The position numbers and the translations under genes are program-made. Below the pieces are notes generated by a model. That model was given only the letters and a program-made list of their open reading frames with translations. It had not been told where the DNA came from and searched no databases. From positions 129,466 through 193,465 of the forward strand of contig NZ_KB893206.1 in the NCBI RefSeq assembly GCF_000374025.1: a DNA stretch of 64,000 nucleotides, in the 5' to 3' direction. Source of the DNA: Spirosoma panaciterrae DSM 21099 (GTDB lineage Bacteria > Bacteroidota > Bacteroidia > Cytophagales > Spirosomataceae). Positions 15,206 through 23,794 of this stretch are shown one piece after another. Position 1 is the stretch's first letter, and each line of letters opens with the position of its first letter.

Positions 15206-16138
15206 ATGTTTATTCGTCAAAATGTATCGCTTGCAGCGGCCATCTGCCTGTCTGTCTTATTTACGCATAGTTTAACGGGATGCCAATCCAAGGGCAAGGG
15301 TTCCAGCGAAACTACGGCTGATACCACCACGGCAACTGCCACCGACAAACCTTCGGAAACGAAAGCCGAGGCTACGGCCCCAGCGCCCGATCCGTCGAGT
15401 ATTCCGGCCGATAAAGTTGCGAATGCGGCTGCTATTCTGGCCCGGCCCCAGGTGCCTGTTCTCTGCTATCATCAAATTCGTGACTGGCGGGGTGGAGACT
15501 CCCAGACCGCAAAAGACTACATCATTCCGGTGGCCGCCTTCAAAGAACAGATGCAGATGCTGGCCGATAGTGGCTACCATACCATTTTGCCCGATCAGTT
15601 GTACGCGTATCTGACTACGGGTGCCCCGTTACCTTCCAAACCCGTTATGCTGACGTTTGACGATGGTGACCTCGATCAGTACGAAACCGCTGTACCCATT
15701 CTGGACAAACACGGCTTTAAAGGCGCGTTCTTTATTATGACGGTGGCGATTGGACGGCGGGGAAAACAGCCGTATATGGATAAAGCCCAGATTAAGGACC
15801 TGGCAGATCGGGGACATACCATCGGAGCGCATACCTGGGACCACCATAATGTGAAAAAATACCAGGGCGACGATTGGAAAGTTCAGATCGAAGAACCCAA
15901 AGCCAAGCTGGAGAGCATCACGGGTAAGCCTGTGAAATACTTTGCCTATCCGTTTGGACTGTGGAATAAGCAGGCCCTTCCCGAAATTCAGAAGCGAGGT
16001 TATGCGGCTGCATTTACCCTGGCCGATGGGCGGGATGAACAGCTGCCGCTCTACACCATCCGGCGCATCATTGCAGGTGGGCAATGGAAAGCCAAAACGT
16101 TTTACCGGAACATGATCCAAAGTTTCGACGGTAAGTAA
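15206..16138 (+). CDS. Polysaccharide deacetylase lipoprotein (NodB/CE4 domain)
   Basis: 310-residue lipoprotein: signal peptide with lipobox LTGC (Cys26), a Thr/Ala/Pro-rich linker (27-75), then a CE4 NodB domain. Metal-binding and catalytic motifs are present: LTFDDGD (motif 1, catalytic base and metal Asp), GAHTWDHHN (motif 2, H-x3-H metal ligands), and FAYPFGLWN (motif 3). CE4 enzymes remove N- or O-acetyl groups from peptidoglycan, chitin-like or exopolysaccharides. VPVLCYHQI before the domain is typical of the PgaB/IcaB-like and xylanase/chitin deacetylase group. It would act in the periplasm or on the outer surface. The true substrate is unknown. It converges with ribokinase. Confidence 0.92.
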   Translation: MFIRQNVSLAAAICLSVLFTHSLTGCQSKGKGSSETTADTTTATATDKPSETKAEATAPAPDPSSIPADKVANAAAILARPQVPVLCYHQIRDWRGGDSQTAKDYIIPVAAFKEQMQMLADSGYHTILPDQLYAYLTTGAPLPSKPVMLTFDDGDLDQYETAVPILDKHGFKGAFFIMTVAIGRRGKQPYMDKAQIKDLADRGHTIGAHTWDHHNVKKYQGDDWKVQIEEPKAKLESITGKPVKYFAYPFGLWNKQALPEIQKRGYAAAFTLADGRDEQLPLYTIRRIIAGGQWKAKTFYRNMIQSFDGK

Positions 16139-16146
16139 ACCGTTTC

Positions 16147-16193
16147 CCTCGCCCCTGGCTGCTCTTGTTTTAGCAGAAGAGTCAGGGGCGAAG
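16147..16193. terminator. Inverted repeat between convergent genes
   Basis: CGCCCCTG (16150-16157) pairs with CAGGGGCG (16183-16190), with further imperfect pairing inside. It occupies nearly the whole gap between the deacetylase and ribokinase genes, consistent with a bidirectional terminator. It lacks a clear U-run. Confidence 0.5.
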
Positions 16194-16196
16194 GCA

Positions 16197-17102
16197 TTAG
16201 TCAGCCACCTCCGTTCGTCGGGGCATGGATGCCTGGGCGCCCATGCGCGTAACGGAAATGGAAGCGGCTTTGCAGGCGAATGCGATGGCGTCGGCTAGAG
16301 GCCGTTTTTCGGCCAGCGCAACAGCCAGGGCACCATTGAAACAATCTCCGGCGGCTGTAGTATCGACCGCCTTGACAGGTGCCGTTGGGATAAGCTGGCT
16401 TTCGGTTCCGGTCGATAGATAGGCTCCTTTGGAACCCAGGGTAATGATGACGTTCGAAACGCCCATGTTGTGCAGTTTTTGAGCTGCCTGTCCGGCGCTT
16501 TCCAGATCGTCGACCCGAATGCCGGTAAGGAGTTCAGCCTCGGTCTCGTTCGGGGTGATTACAAACAAATGCGGAAATAACTCATTGGGCAGGGGTTGCG
16601 CCGGAGCCGGATTTAAAATAACCCGTAAACCACGTGAAGCCGCTTCGCTTATGGCGTGAGTTACCGTGTCCAGTGGGATTTCGAGTTGCACCAGTACCAG
16701 CGTGTCTGCACCTACGGCAGTAAGAGCCGTGTCGACTTCGGTGGGCCGGAGGTGGGCGTTGGCTCCGGGAGCCACCGTAATACAGTTCTCGCCCGCAGCA
16801 TCGACGTTAATCAGCGCTACACCCGATGGATGCGCAGGGTCGGTCTGAATATAGCTCGTATCGATACCTTCCTGACGAAATCCGGCAACCGCCTGTTCGC
16901 CAAAAATATCGGCCCCAACCTTGGCTACAAAAGTTACGTTGCCCGTCAGCCGGGCAGCGGCAACGGCCTGATTGGCTCCTTTACCTCCAGGGTTCATGAA
17001 AAAAGTACCGCCTAATACGGTTTCGCCGGGGGCTGGTAATTTGGTCGTTTGAACGACCATGTCCGTATTTGAACTACCAACTACTAAAATCTGTCCGGGC
17101 AT
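16197..17102 (-). CDS. rbsK: Ribokinase
   Basis: Cytosolic PfkB-family kinase that phosphorylates D-ribose at O-5. From the ATG at 17102 (MPGQILVVGSSNTDMVVQT) it has 301 residues, the normal size; 15 upstream residues in the open frame are unlikely to be translated. Signatures: the NPGGKGANQAVAAARL PfkB motif 1, the KVGADIFGEQAVAGF motif, the adenine-side VVLVTLGSKGAYL-like strand (here VIITLGSKGAYLS), and DTTAAGDCFNGALAVALAE, PfkB signature 2 with the catalytic Asp in AAGD. Residues for ribose-5-specificity (NPG...GKGAN) agree with ribokinase rather than fructokinase. No ribose transporter or regulator lies next to it. Confidence 0.93.
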   Translation of the reverse strand: MPGQILVVGSSNTDMVVQTTKLPAPGETVLGGTFFMNPGGKGANQAVAAARLTGNVTFVAKVGADIFGEQAVAGFRQEGIDTSYIQTDPAHPSGVALINVDAAGENCITVAPGANAHLRPTEVDTALTAVGADTLVLVQLEIPLDTVTHAISEAASRGLRVILNPAPAQPLPNELFPHLFVITPNETEAELLTGIRVDDLESAGQAAQKLHNMGVSNVIITLGSKGAYLSTGTESQLIPTAPVKAVDTTAAGDCFNGALAVALAEKRPLADAIAFACKAASISVTRMGAQASMPRRTEVAD

Positions 17103-17546
17103 GTGGTAAGGATTTAGGTAAGAACTAACCGTAAGGGCCATAGCCATTTTTTATACATTGGCCCTGAATTATCCGTCAAATAAATGCAATTGTTTGTAAG
17201 CATCGGAACATTCGGTCAATTTTCATAGAACATCTGGTTAACTCTTTGGTTTGTATAAGGCGCATTTACCACCAATTGGAAAGTTCAACGCTATTTCGGC
17301 TATAATTTTCAACCTGAAAATTTAACGTATACATTGACTTGTATCCATTTACGGTATTAAAAAGCCATGTTGGTTTATAGAGTTTCAATGTATTGCTATA
17401 TTGTATGCGTATATTGCGCTTTACCGTTACGACTTCACTGTAGCGGCAAACGTTTTGTTGACGTTCTTCTGGCCTGTATGGACAATCTAAGTCCGAGATA
17501 TGGGCAGAGTGTACGTTTTAACCCACTTTACTCAACTAGTTGATTG
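17103..17546. other. AT-rich divergent promoter region of rbsK and the bacteriophytochrome operon
   Basis: 444 bp, clearly more AT-rich than the flanking genes. It must hold the promoters of ribokinase (minus) and the phytochrome operon (plus). A near -7 match, TACGTTTT, lies at 17512-17519. No gene, riboswitch or long repeat was recognised. Confidence 0.5.
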
Positions 17547-19787
17547 ATGAGTGCATTTACTGTTGACCTAACGAACTGCGAACGCGAACCAATCCATATC
17601 CTCGGACACGTACAGTCGCATGGCTACTTACTGGCTATTCTGCCTGATTCCTATTCGGTTGTTCATGCCAGCGATAACATCGTCGATCTGTTAGGTATAC
17701 CTGCCACCGATCTGCTGGGCAAATCCATTGATACCCTATTTTCGGGAACTGATCTGCCAGCCAGTACGGTCGTTGAGCTGCTCAACATTGGTCGGCGAAA
17801 CCATTCCTGGGAGACTATCAACCCGCAGCCGGTAACGCTGAACGACAAACCCTGGAATCTGATTATCCACGAGTACCAGGGGTTGATTATTCTGGAGTGG
17901 GAATCGGCGGGCGATGAGCGGAATACCGCCATCAATCAGCAGTTAATCGCGCAGTCGCTGACCGAAGTGCAGGCTAGCCGTACATTGCCCGACTTGTTGC
18001 AGAATACGGCTCAGCGTATCAAAACCATTATCGGATACGACCGGGTGATGGTGTATCAGTTTAGCCCCGATTGGCATGGGCATGTGGTGGCCGAGGCTAA
18101 AGATGATCATCTTGAACCGTATCTGGGGCTTCATTATCCGGCGTCCGATATTCCCCGACAGGCCCGGGAATTATATAAAATCAATCTGGTGCGGCTCATT
18201 GCCGACGTAGGTAGTACGCCGTCCCGGATACTGTCATTGCCCGACTGGCCCGTTGATCAGCCGCTCGATCTGACCCATTCGGTACTGCGGGCTGTGTCGC
18301 CCATTCATATCGAGTACCTCAAAAATATGGGTGTTCAGGCGTCGATGAGCATCTCGCTTCTCTATCGGGGCGAATTGTGGGGACTCATTTCATGCCACAA
18401 CACCACTCCGCGTTTTGTTGACTATCCAGCCCGGCAGGCGGCAAAATTCGTGAGTCAGTTATTGTCGTCGGCACTGGAGTTTCGGCGGAGTGAGGAAGAT
18501 AAAACTAACCTGCTGCAATACAGCCAGAACGCACAGCGGCTTCATGAACAACTCCTGCTAACCGACGACGTACCTCGGGCGCTGACGAAGTTTCCGGTTA
18601 CGGCGCTCAATGTGACCAATGCGACGGGGGTAGCTCTGCTGTTCAACGATAAAATTTACCAGCTTGGCCAAACCCCCAGCGAAACACAGCTCTGGGATCT
18701 TGGGCAATGGCTGACCACGACCAATACCGAAACGTTTCTGGAAACCAACCACCTGGCGAGTTTATACCCTCCAGCCGAAGAATTTCGGGAAGTGGGGGCG
18801 GGGATGCTAGCCATTGCGTTGTCGCGGGAGATGAAAGAGTATGTGCTTTGGTTCAAACCCGAACGGATTCGGGAGGTGACCTGGGCGGGTAATCCAGATA
18901 AACCCGTTACGGTTGGTGGAGATGGGCAACTCCGGCTAAGCCCACGTAAGAGTTTTGAAGCCTGGACCGAAATCGTACGAAATACGTCGAACCACTGGAC
19001 CGAAACAGAAATTGGTACGGTGGTGAAGCTGCGGGAAGATATTTTGCAGGTGCTGACGAAACAGGCCAACGCGATTCGCATGTTGAATCAGCGACTTCAG
19101 GTAGCCTACGAGGAACTGGATGCTTTCAGCTATACGGTATCGCACGATCTGCGAACCCCTTTGTCATCCATCCGGTGTTATTCGGAAATTCTGCTCGAAG
19201 AGCATGGGAACGAGTTTGACGAAGACGCTCGGGCCCTGTTTCAGAAAATCATCGACTCTACGGAGCGTATGCGGAGCCTGATTCGGCATATCCTGTATTA
19301 CTCACGCATGGGCCGTACGGAACTGGATACGCAGTCGATCGATATGCGCCAGTTGCTGGAAGGTATTCGGGAAGAACTGCTGGTGACGGCCAAAGGGCGC
19401 GCATTGCGGATCGACATAGGGGATACCCCGCCGGTCAATGCCGATTCGACCATGGCGCTTCAATTGTTTACCAACCTGATTGGCAATGCGGTGAAATATA
19501 CGGAGCACAAAACCGACGCTGTTATTCGGATAAACGGGCAACAAACGGACGACGAAGTAGTTTATACCATTGAAGACAACGGTATAGGTTTTGATATGAA
19601 ACAGGCCGGAAAGATGTTCGATTTGTTTAAACGCCTGGAAAACGCCCGCAACTTCGAAGGATCAGGGGTGGGGTTGGCCATTGTAAAGCGGATCATCAAT
19701 CGCCATCAGGGAAAAATCTGGTTCCGAAGTGAACCCGATCGAGGGGCTACGTTTTCTGTTTCATTCCCTGCAATGGCCCTTGTCTGA
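17547..19787 (+). CDS. bphP: Bacteriophytochrome histidine kinase
   Basis: Red/far-red photoreceptor kinase, 746 residues from the ATG at 17547 (a TTG one codon upstream is possible). Order: PAS (about 1-110) with the biliverdin-attaching Cys11 in LTNCEREPIHILGHVQSHG; GAF (about 140-310) with YDRVMVYQF and the chromophore-contacting HYPASDIPRQARELY motif; PHY (about 320-505) including the tongue region with RLSPRKSFEAW; HisKA with phospho-acceptor His533 in TVSHDLRTPLSSI; HATPase_c with NLIGNAVKYT, EDNGIGFD and GSGVGLAIV. All elements for photochemistry and kinase activity are present. A response regulator gene and heme oxygenase gene follow at +8 bp and with overlap, making a self-contained light-sensing operon. 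Confidence 0.96.
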   Translation: MSAFTVDLTNCEREPIHILGHVQSHGYLLAILPDSYSVVHASDNIVDLLGIPATDLLGKSIDTLFSGTDLPASTVVELLNIGRRNHSWETINPQPVTLNDKPWNLIIHEYQGLIILEWESAGDERNTAINQQLIAQSLTEVQASRTLPDLLQNTAQRIKTIIGYDRVMVYQFSPDWHGHVVAEAKDDHLEPYLGLHYPASDIPRQARELYKINLVRLIADVGSTPSRILSLPDWPVDQPLDLTHSVLRAVSPIHIEYLKNMGVQASMSISLLYRGELWGLISCHNTTPRFVDYPARQAAKFVSQLLSSALEFRRSEEDKTNLLQYSQNAQRLHEQLLLTDDVPRALTKFPVTALNVTNATGVALLFNDKIYQLGQTPSETQLWDLGQWLTTTNTETFLETNHLASLYPPAEEFREVGAGMLAIALSREMKEYVLWFKPERIREVTWAGNPDKPVTVGGDGQLRLSPRKSFEAWTEIVRNTSNHWTETEIGTVVKLREDILQVLTKQANAIRMLNQRLQVAYEELDAFSYTVSHDLRTPLSSIRCYSEILLEEHGNEFDEDARALFQKIIDSTERMRSLIRHILYYSRMGRTELDTQSIDMRQLLEGIREELLVTAKGRALRIDIGDTPPVNADSTMALQLFTNLIGNAVKYTEHKTDAVIRINGQQTDDEVVYTIEDNGIGFDMKQAGKMFDLFKRLENARNFEGSGVGLAIVKRIINRHQGKIWFRSEPDRGATFSVSFPAMALV

Positions 19788-19795
19788 GTTGTGGT

Positions 19796-20227
19796 ATGGC
19801 AGATGTATTGTACATAGAAGACGATCCGAACGATGCGGATATATTTGGCCGATTGATGCAGAAACTGGATCGGCACATTACCTATATGGTCTTGTCCAGT
19901 GGCACCGAGGCTATCAACTACTTAATGGGAAAAGGGGCCTATCAGACTTTTCGCCCCCAGTTGCCCAAGCTGGTTTTGATGGATCTGAACCTGCATGGTA
20001 TCAGTGGCTTCGACATTATTGAACAGGCCCGTGCTATCGACCGAACCCGGTTTCTGCCCATTGTGGCCTTCAGCACGTCGGATAGCCCCAGAGACATCCG
20101 ATCCGCGTACGAGGCTGGGGTAAACGCTTACGTCATAAAGCCGGGAAGTTATCAGGCCACTCGGACGCTTATCGACCAATTGTGTGATTTCTGGCTGAAT
20201 AAAAATACCCGAATCGATTATACATGA
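19796..20227 (+). CDS. Single-domain response regulator (phytochrome partner, Rcp1-like)
   Basis: 143-residue CheY-like receiver with no output domain. It has the acidic residues in YIEDDPNDADIF, phospho-acceptor Asp63 in LVLMDLNLHGISGFD, the conserved FSTSDSPRDI Ser/Thr region, and the Lys in AYVIKPGS. Features such as 'EDDPND' and a long alpha4 region match the Rcp1/BphR group, the usual phospho-acceptors for (bacterio)phytochrome kinases. It starts eight bases after bphP and its stop overlaps the start of the heme oxygenase gene (ATGATG), supporting one transcript. The downstream effect is probably through protein contacts or phosphotransfer. Confidence 0.93.
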   Translation: MADVLYIEDDPNDADIFGRLMQKLDRHITYMVLSSGTEAINYLMGKGAYQTFRPQLPKLVLMDLNLHGISGFDIIEQARAIDRTRFLPIVAFSTSDSPRDIRSAYEAGVNAYVIKPGSYQATRTLIDQLCDFWLNKNTRIDYT

Positions 20228-20823
20228 TGACGTTGCTGGAACGACTGCGGTACGAAACCCAACCCCTGCATCTCCAAACCGAGACTTTATTTTATACCGA
20301 GGCTTTACAGAACGGCTCGCTCTCTACCGACCAATACACGCACCTGCTGCATACACATTTGCGTTTCCACCGGGGTTTAGAAGAGGCTATTGACCTTTAT
20401 CCCGATTTTTTTCAGAAGTATAATCCCGATACACGCCGAAAAGCAGACTGGCTTCTGGCCGATCTTGCGCGGCTGAATGAGCCCATATCCCCCGTCGAAC
20501 CGGATGCGTTTCGCCATTGGTCGCCGTATTCCTTATTAGGAGCGGCTTATGTAGGCGAGGGATCTATGTTGGGGGGAACGGTGATCTGGAAATGGCTACA
20601 GCAAAACCCGGCGGTTCTGCCCCTGCTCGACCAGGCCCGTTTTTTTCGGGGATACGGCCCCGCTACAGGAATCAACTGGAAACAATTTGGCGAATTCCTG
20701 ACTTCGGTCGGTGATAACCAGCCCGATGAAGTTGTTGCAGGAGCCAAACAGGCTTTTACCGACTACCAGACCATGTTTCGGGCTCTGTCGGGTCTTTGTT
20801 TGCCCAGCCCTTGTCGTGCCTGA
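20224..20823 (+). CDS. bphO: Biliverdin-producing heme oxygenase (BphO/HemO-like)
   Basis: 199-residue cytosolic enzyme that opens heme to biliverdin, Fe2+ and CO. The N-terminal LRYETQPLH motif matches 'LR..T...H' with His16 as the expected proximal heme ligand; the GAAYVGEGSMLGGTVIWKW segment matches the conserved distal helix ('Y..EGS.LGG'). Length and helical make-up are normal for bacterial heme oxygenase. It is the last gene of the phytochrome operon, overlapping the response regulator stop, so it supplies biliverdin for BphP. The last residues (CLPSPCRA) have an unusual Cys pair of unknown meaning. The gene converges with a PAS kinase gene seven bases downstream. Confidence 0.92.
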   Translation: MMTLLERLRYETQPLHLQTETLFYTEALQNGSLSTDQYTHLLHTHLRFHRGLEEAIDLYPDFFQKYNPDTRRKADWLLADLARLNEPISPVEPDAFRHWSPYSLLGAAYVGEGSMLGGTVIWKWLQQNPAVLPLLDQARFFRGYGPATGINWKQFGEFLTSVGDNQPDEVVAGAKQAFTDYQTMFRALSGLCLPSPCRA

Positions 20824-20830
20824 ATGGGTA

Positions 20831-22915
20831 TCAACTAGCTAGCATCGGCAGAAAAACCTTGAATATCGACCCCTGGTGGGGCTGGCTGCTCACATCAATT
20901 GCTCCTCCGTGGCTTTCGGCCACCCGCTGACAGATAGCCAATCCTATACCTGTTCCGGTATAAGAGCCTGTGTCGTGCAATCGCTGGAAAGGGGTGAAAA
21001 TGCGGTCTTTGTACCGCTCGTCGAAGCCGATTCCATTGTCGGTAATCTTAATGAGCCAGAACGAGCTGGCTGGCTGATCCTGTAATCGGGACGGCAGCTC
21101 ATCGGGGTTTGCTGCCTGCGCCGATACTTGAATAACAGGCCGTCGTTCGGTTGGGACAAATTTCAGGGCATTGGCAATCAGGTTCTGAAAAAGTTGCCGC
21201 AAACGGGACGAACTGCCCAGCACGGTGGGTAAATCGTCGATCGTTACGGTTGCGTTTTTTTCGGTGATGCTCATTTCCAGATCGTTGACAACGTCGTCCA
21301 GCACATCGGTAAGCGAAACCGGGGCGAATGGATCACGCTGAGTACTTAACTTCGAGTACGTCAGTAAATCTTTGATGAGTAACTGCATGCGTTGTGCTGA
21401 TCGCTGAATCCGGTAAATCATGTCCGATTCGCCATCCGACAGGTTATCGGCAAACTGCGTTTTGAGCAGATCGCTGAACGACTGAATGCGCCGGAGGGGT
21501 TCCTGTAAATCGTGTGAGGCAATGTGAGCAAACTGCTGAAGGCTTTCGTTGGATCGTTTGAGTTCAGCATTTGCCGTTTTGAGTTCGAGAGCTTGTTGTT
21601 GGGCGGCCAGTTCGGTCTTTTTTCGCTCGGTTATGTTGTTGTAGGTAACGACCAGGCCATCCTCACCCTGTTTGACAGCCGACACTTCAAACCAGCCTTC
21701 CAGCCCAAACTCATCCCGATAGTATTGGGTACTCTGCCCCGCCTGCCCCGTTTCAACGACTCCGACATACAGGTCAAAAAAGCCATTTTCCTTGTTCCCC
21801 GGAAAGACGGTCAGCAGTGTACGGCCTATGATCTGTTCGGGTTCCATAAAATTACTGCGTATAACGGCCTGGTTGGCCGTATCCATCATAAAATCGACGA
21901 TCTTGCCCGTGCTGTCCCGGATGGCCGTCATGGCGATAATACTGTTCAGAGAGGCATCCAGTATGGTTCGTAGGTGGTGGGTCTGCCGTTCCAGATTCTG
22001 GGTTTGTTCAACAACCAGTTGATGTAGCATCGCTTCATTGCGCTTGCTGTCGCTAATGTCGATTACGGTACCAATAAATTCCTGAGCGACCCCTTCCTGG
22101 TTGAACAATGCCTGTCCATTAGCCCTAATCCAGCGAAGCTGCCCATCTTCGATACCCACCGTTCGGTATTCGATAGCATAACGTCCCGTACTGCCTGGCC
22201 GTAGGGCTTCCTGTACAGCCAGGTCGGTGCGCTCCCGATCATCGGGGTGTAGCCCCTGCAGGAAAACTCCGTAATCGACATGCGCTGATGGCGAAAGTCC
22301 AAACAGTTCTTTGCAACGATCCGACCAGATCAGGGTTTGAGTAAGGGGATTAAAATCCCAGGTTCCTAGCTGGACGGAATCAATGGCGAGTCGAAGCCGA
22401 TCTTCGGCCAATTGCGAACGCAACTCCGCTGTCTTACGCTCAGTCAGGTCGATTAGTATACCTGAAAAAGTAAGAGGCTGGTGTTGCGTATCGTACGTTG
22501 CCTGCCCACGGACAAGTACCCATTTACTGGCCTGGTTTGGGGTTAAGATGCGGTATTCTGCCTCGTACGTCCGGCCCAGCCGGATCGACTCTTCGATCAG
22601 TTGTAAAACCCGGTCGCGGTCGTCGGGATGAATGTTGTTGGTAAAGGTGCTTAGGGGGAGCCCATCTCTTGAGGTCTGCGTATCAGCTACATCGAACATG
22701 CGCAGCAGGTTAGGGTCGCCATATAGTTTATCATTGCCAATGTCCCAAAACCAGGTGGCAATAAGGCCAATGCTCAACGCCGTCTGGAACTGGTCGTACG
22801 ATCGTCGCAATAAAGATTCTTCATCAGACAATAGCGGTGAAAATTGAGCAGCGGTCGGCTGATTCATACGTTGAATAAACTGATAATAGGGTGTGTCCAG
22901 AACGCTATGGTTCAT
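20831..22915 (-). CDS. Multi-PAS soluble sensor histidine kinase
   Basis: 694 residues without membrane helices. Three PAS/PAC units: about 45-165 (ATWFWDIGNDKLYGDPNLL to FSGILIDLTERK), about 170-300 (GTWDFNPLTQTLIWSDR to FIGTVIDISDSK) and about 310-435 (LNSIIAMTAIRDSTGKIVD to VTYNNITERKKTE); the first two are of the PAS_3 type with the HPDDR motif. A coiled-coil leads into HisKA with the acceptor His in HIASHDLQEPLRRI and HATPase_c (NLIANALKFV, TDNGIGFD, GTGIGLAIC). It has no linked receiver or regulator gene. It lies tail-to-tail with the phytochrome operon, so a shared light-signalling role is possible but unproven. Confidence 0.92.
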   Translation of the reverse strand: MNHSVLDTPYYQFIQRMNQPTAAQFSPLLSDEESLLRRSYDQFQTALSIGLIATWFWDIGNDKLYGDPNLLRMFDVADTQTSRDGLPLSTFTNNIHPDDRDRVLQLIEESIRLGRTYEAEYRILTPNQASKWVLVRGQATYDTQHQPLTFSGILIDLTERKTAELRSQLAEDRLRLAIDSVQLGTWDFNPLTQTLIWSDRCKELFGLSPSAHVDYGVFLQGLHPDDRERTDLAVQEALRPGSTGRYAIEYRTVGIEDGQLRWIRANGQALFNQEGVAQEFIGTVIDISDSKRNEAMLHQLVVEQTQNLERQTHHLRTILDASLNSIIAMTAIRDSTGKIVDFMMDTANQAVIRSNFMEPEQIIGRTLLTVFPGNKENGFFDLYVGVVETGQAGQSTQYYRDEFGLEGWFEVSAVKQGEDGLVVTYNNITERKKTELAAQQQALELKTANAELKRSNESLQQFAHIASHDLQEPLRRIQSFSDLLKTQFADNLSDGESDMIYRIQRSAQRMQLLIKDLLTYSKLSTQRDPFAPVSLTDVLDDVVNDLEMSITEKNATVTIDDLPTVLGSSSRLRQLFQNLIANALKFVPTERRPVIQVSAQAANPDELPSRLQDQPASSFWLIKITDNGIGFDERYKDRIFTPFQRLHDTGSYTGTGIGLAICQRVAESHGGAIDVSSQPHQGSIFKVFLPMLAS

Positions 22916-23024
22916 AAACCAACTTTCTCACAGACTGTTCAGAGCGGTTTCTCCTGAATAGACTTGACCTGGTTCGTTTGGTCAATCTGATTCAAAAAAA
23001 ACTGAGTGCATGGAGCTGCGAAAG

Positions 23025-23579
23025 CTATTGAGAGTCAGACGAAGGCGGTGTTTTTCGGCTGCTTCTTTTTTTACGTTCTGCCGCAGAAACGGTTGCATCA
23101 CGGTCTCTAAGCCGATTTGATTTTAACAGATGAAAGTTTTCTACTTTTTCCTGGTGAATTTCTTCAGCTTCTTCGATTGAGTGCGATATAGAGAGGCTGG
23201 TTTCGGTTTTAGCCCGTTCGGCTAATTCGCCAAAAAAACGGTGCAGCGCCCGAATTTCGTCTTCCGACAGGTCTTCTACATTCAGCAGGCGGTTGCTGGC
23301 TTTTCGATTTACGGCAATCAGTTCGTTCAGTTTGACCTGCATAGCCAGTGAATCTTTATTCTGGGATTTCTGAATCAGAAAAACCATCAGAAACGTAATG
23401 ACCGTGGTGCCGGTGTTGATGACCAGTTGCCAGGTGTCGGAATACCCGAAAATAGGCCCGGTAATAATCCAGATAAGAATGGTGAGGAAGGCTAACAGAA
23501 ATGCCGTAGATGAACCCGTGACTTGTGTGGCTTTTGAGGCAAACCGTTCGAACGGCCCTGCATTTGGATTGGTAAACAT
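23025..23579 (-). CDS. Low-affinity iron permease family protein
   Basis: 184 residues. The N-terminal part has two close hydrophobic helices (STAFLLAFLTILIWIITGPI and VINTGTTVITFLMVFLIQ) with the FxxFxxxxTxxxGSxxAF start and 'F..SDTWQL.INT.TT..TF.MVFLIQ..QN.D..A...KL.EL' signature of the iron permease/DUF low-affinity family. It is followed by a long charged cytoplasmic tail (ENFHLLKSNRLRDRDATV...KKRSSRK) longer than usual. The family name comes from yeast Fet4-related proteins; in bacteria transport has not been shown, so function is uncertain. It is probably monocistronic with an AT-rich leader upstream. Confidence 0.85.
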   Translation of the reverse strand: MFTNPNAGPFERFASKATQVTGSSTAFLLAFLTILIWIITGPIFGYSDTWQLVINTGTTVITFLMVFLIQKSQNKDSLAMQVKLNELIAVNRKASNRLLNVEDLSEDEIRALHRFFGELAERAKTETSLSISHSIEEAEEIHQEKVENFHLLKSNRLRDRDATVSAAERKKRSSRKTPPSSDSQ

Positions 23580-23724
23580 AGGAGTTGGGAATTAAAACAG
23601 GGAAGTTCCGGCTAATTCATGGATTCACGGTGTTATGGGAGATTAAAATTACAGCTCAACAGGTTAAGACTTTTTAAACGATACGACAATTGAGGACCGT
23701 GTAAAGTAAGTTCGATGTCATTTA

Positions 23725-23755
23725 TTCCCCACGTTCTGTACAGAACGTGGAATAG
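23725..23755 (-). terminator. Palindromic hairpin after the thioredoxin-fold gene
   Basis: A perfect 22-base palindrome, CCACGTTCTGTACAGAACGTGG (given here as two halves CCACGTTCTGT and ACAGAACGTGG, 23729-23750), with flanking pairs TTCC/GGAA. It lies 40 bp beyond the stop of the gene at 23795-25201. It has no loop in DNA terms and only a weak T-run on the minus strand, so it could equally be a dimeric-regulator binding site. Confidence 0.4.
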
Positions 23756-23794
23756 GCTGGATTGCCTAGTCGGCCGATTAAAAAAAACTGCCCG

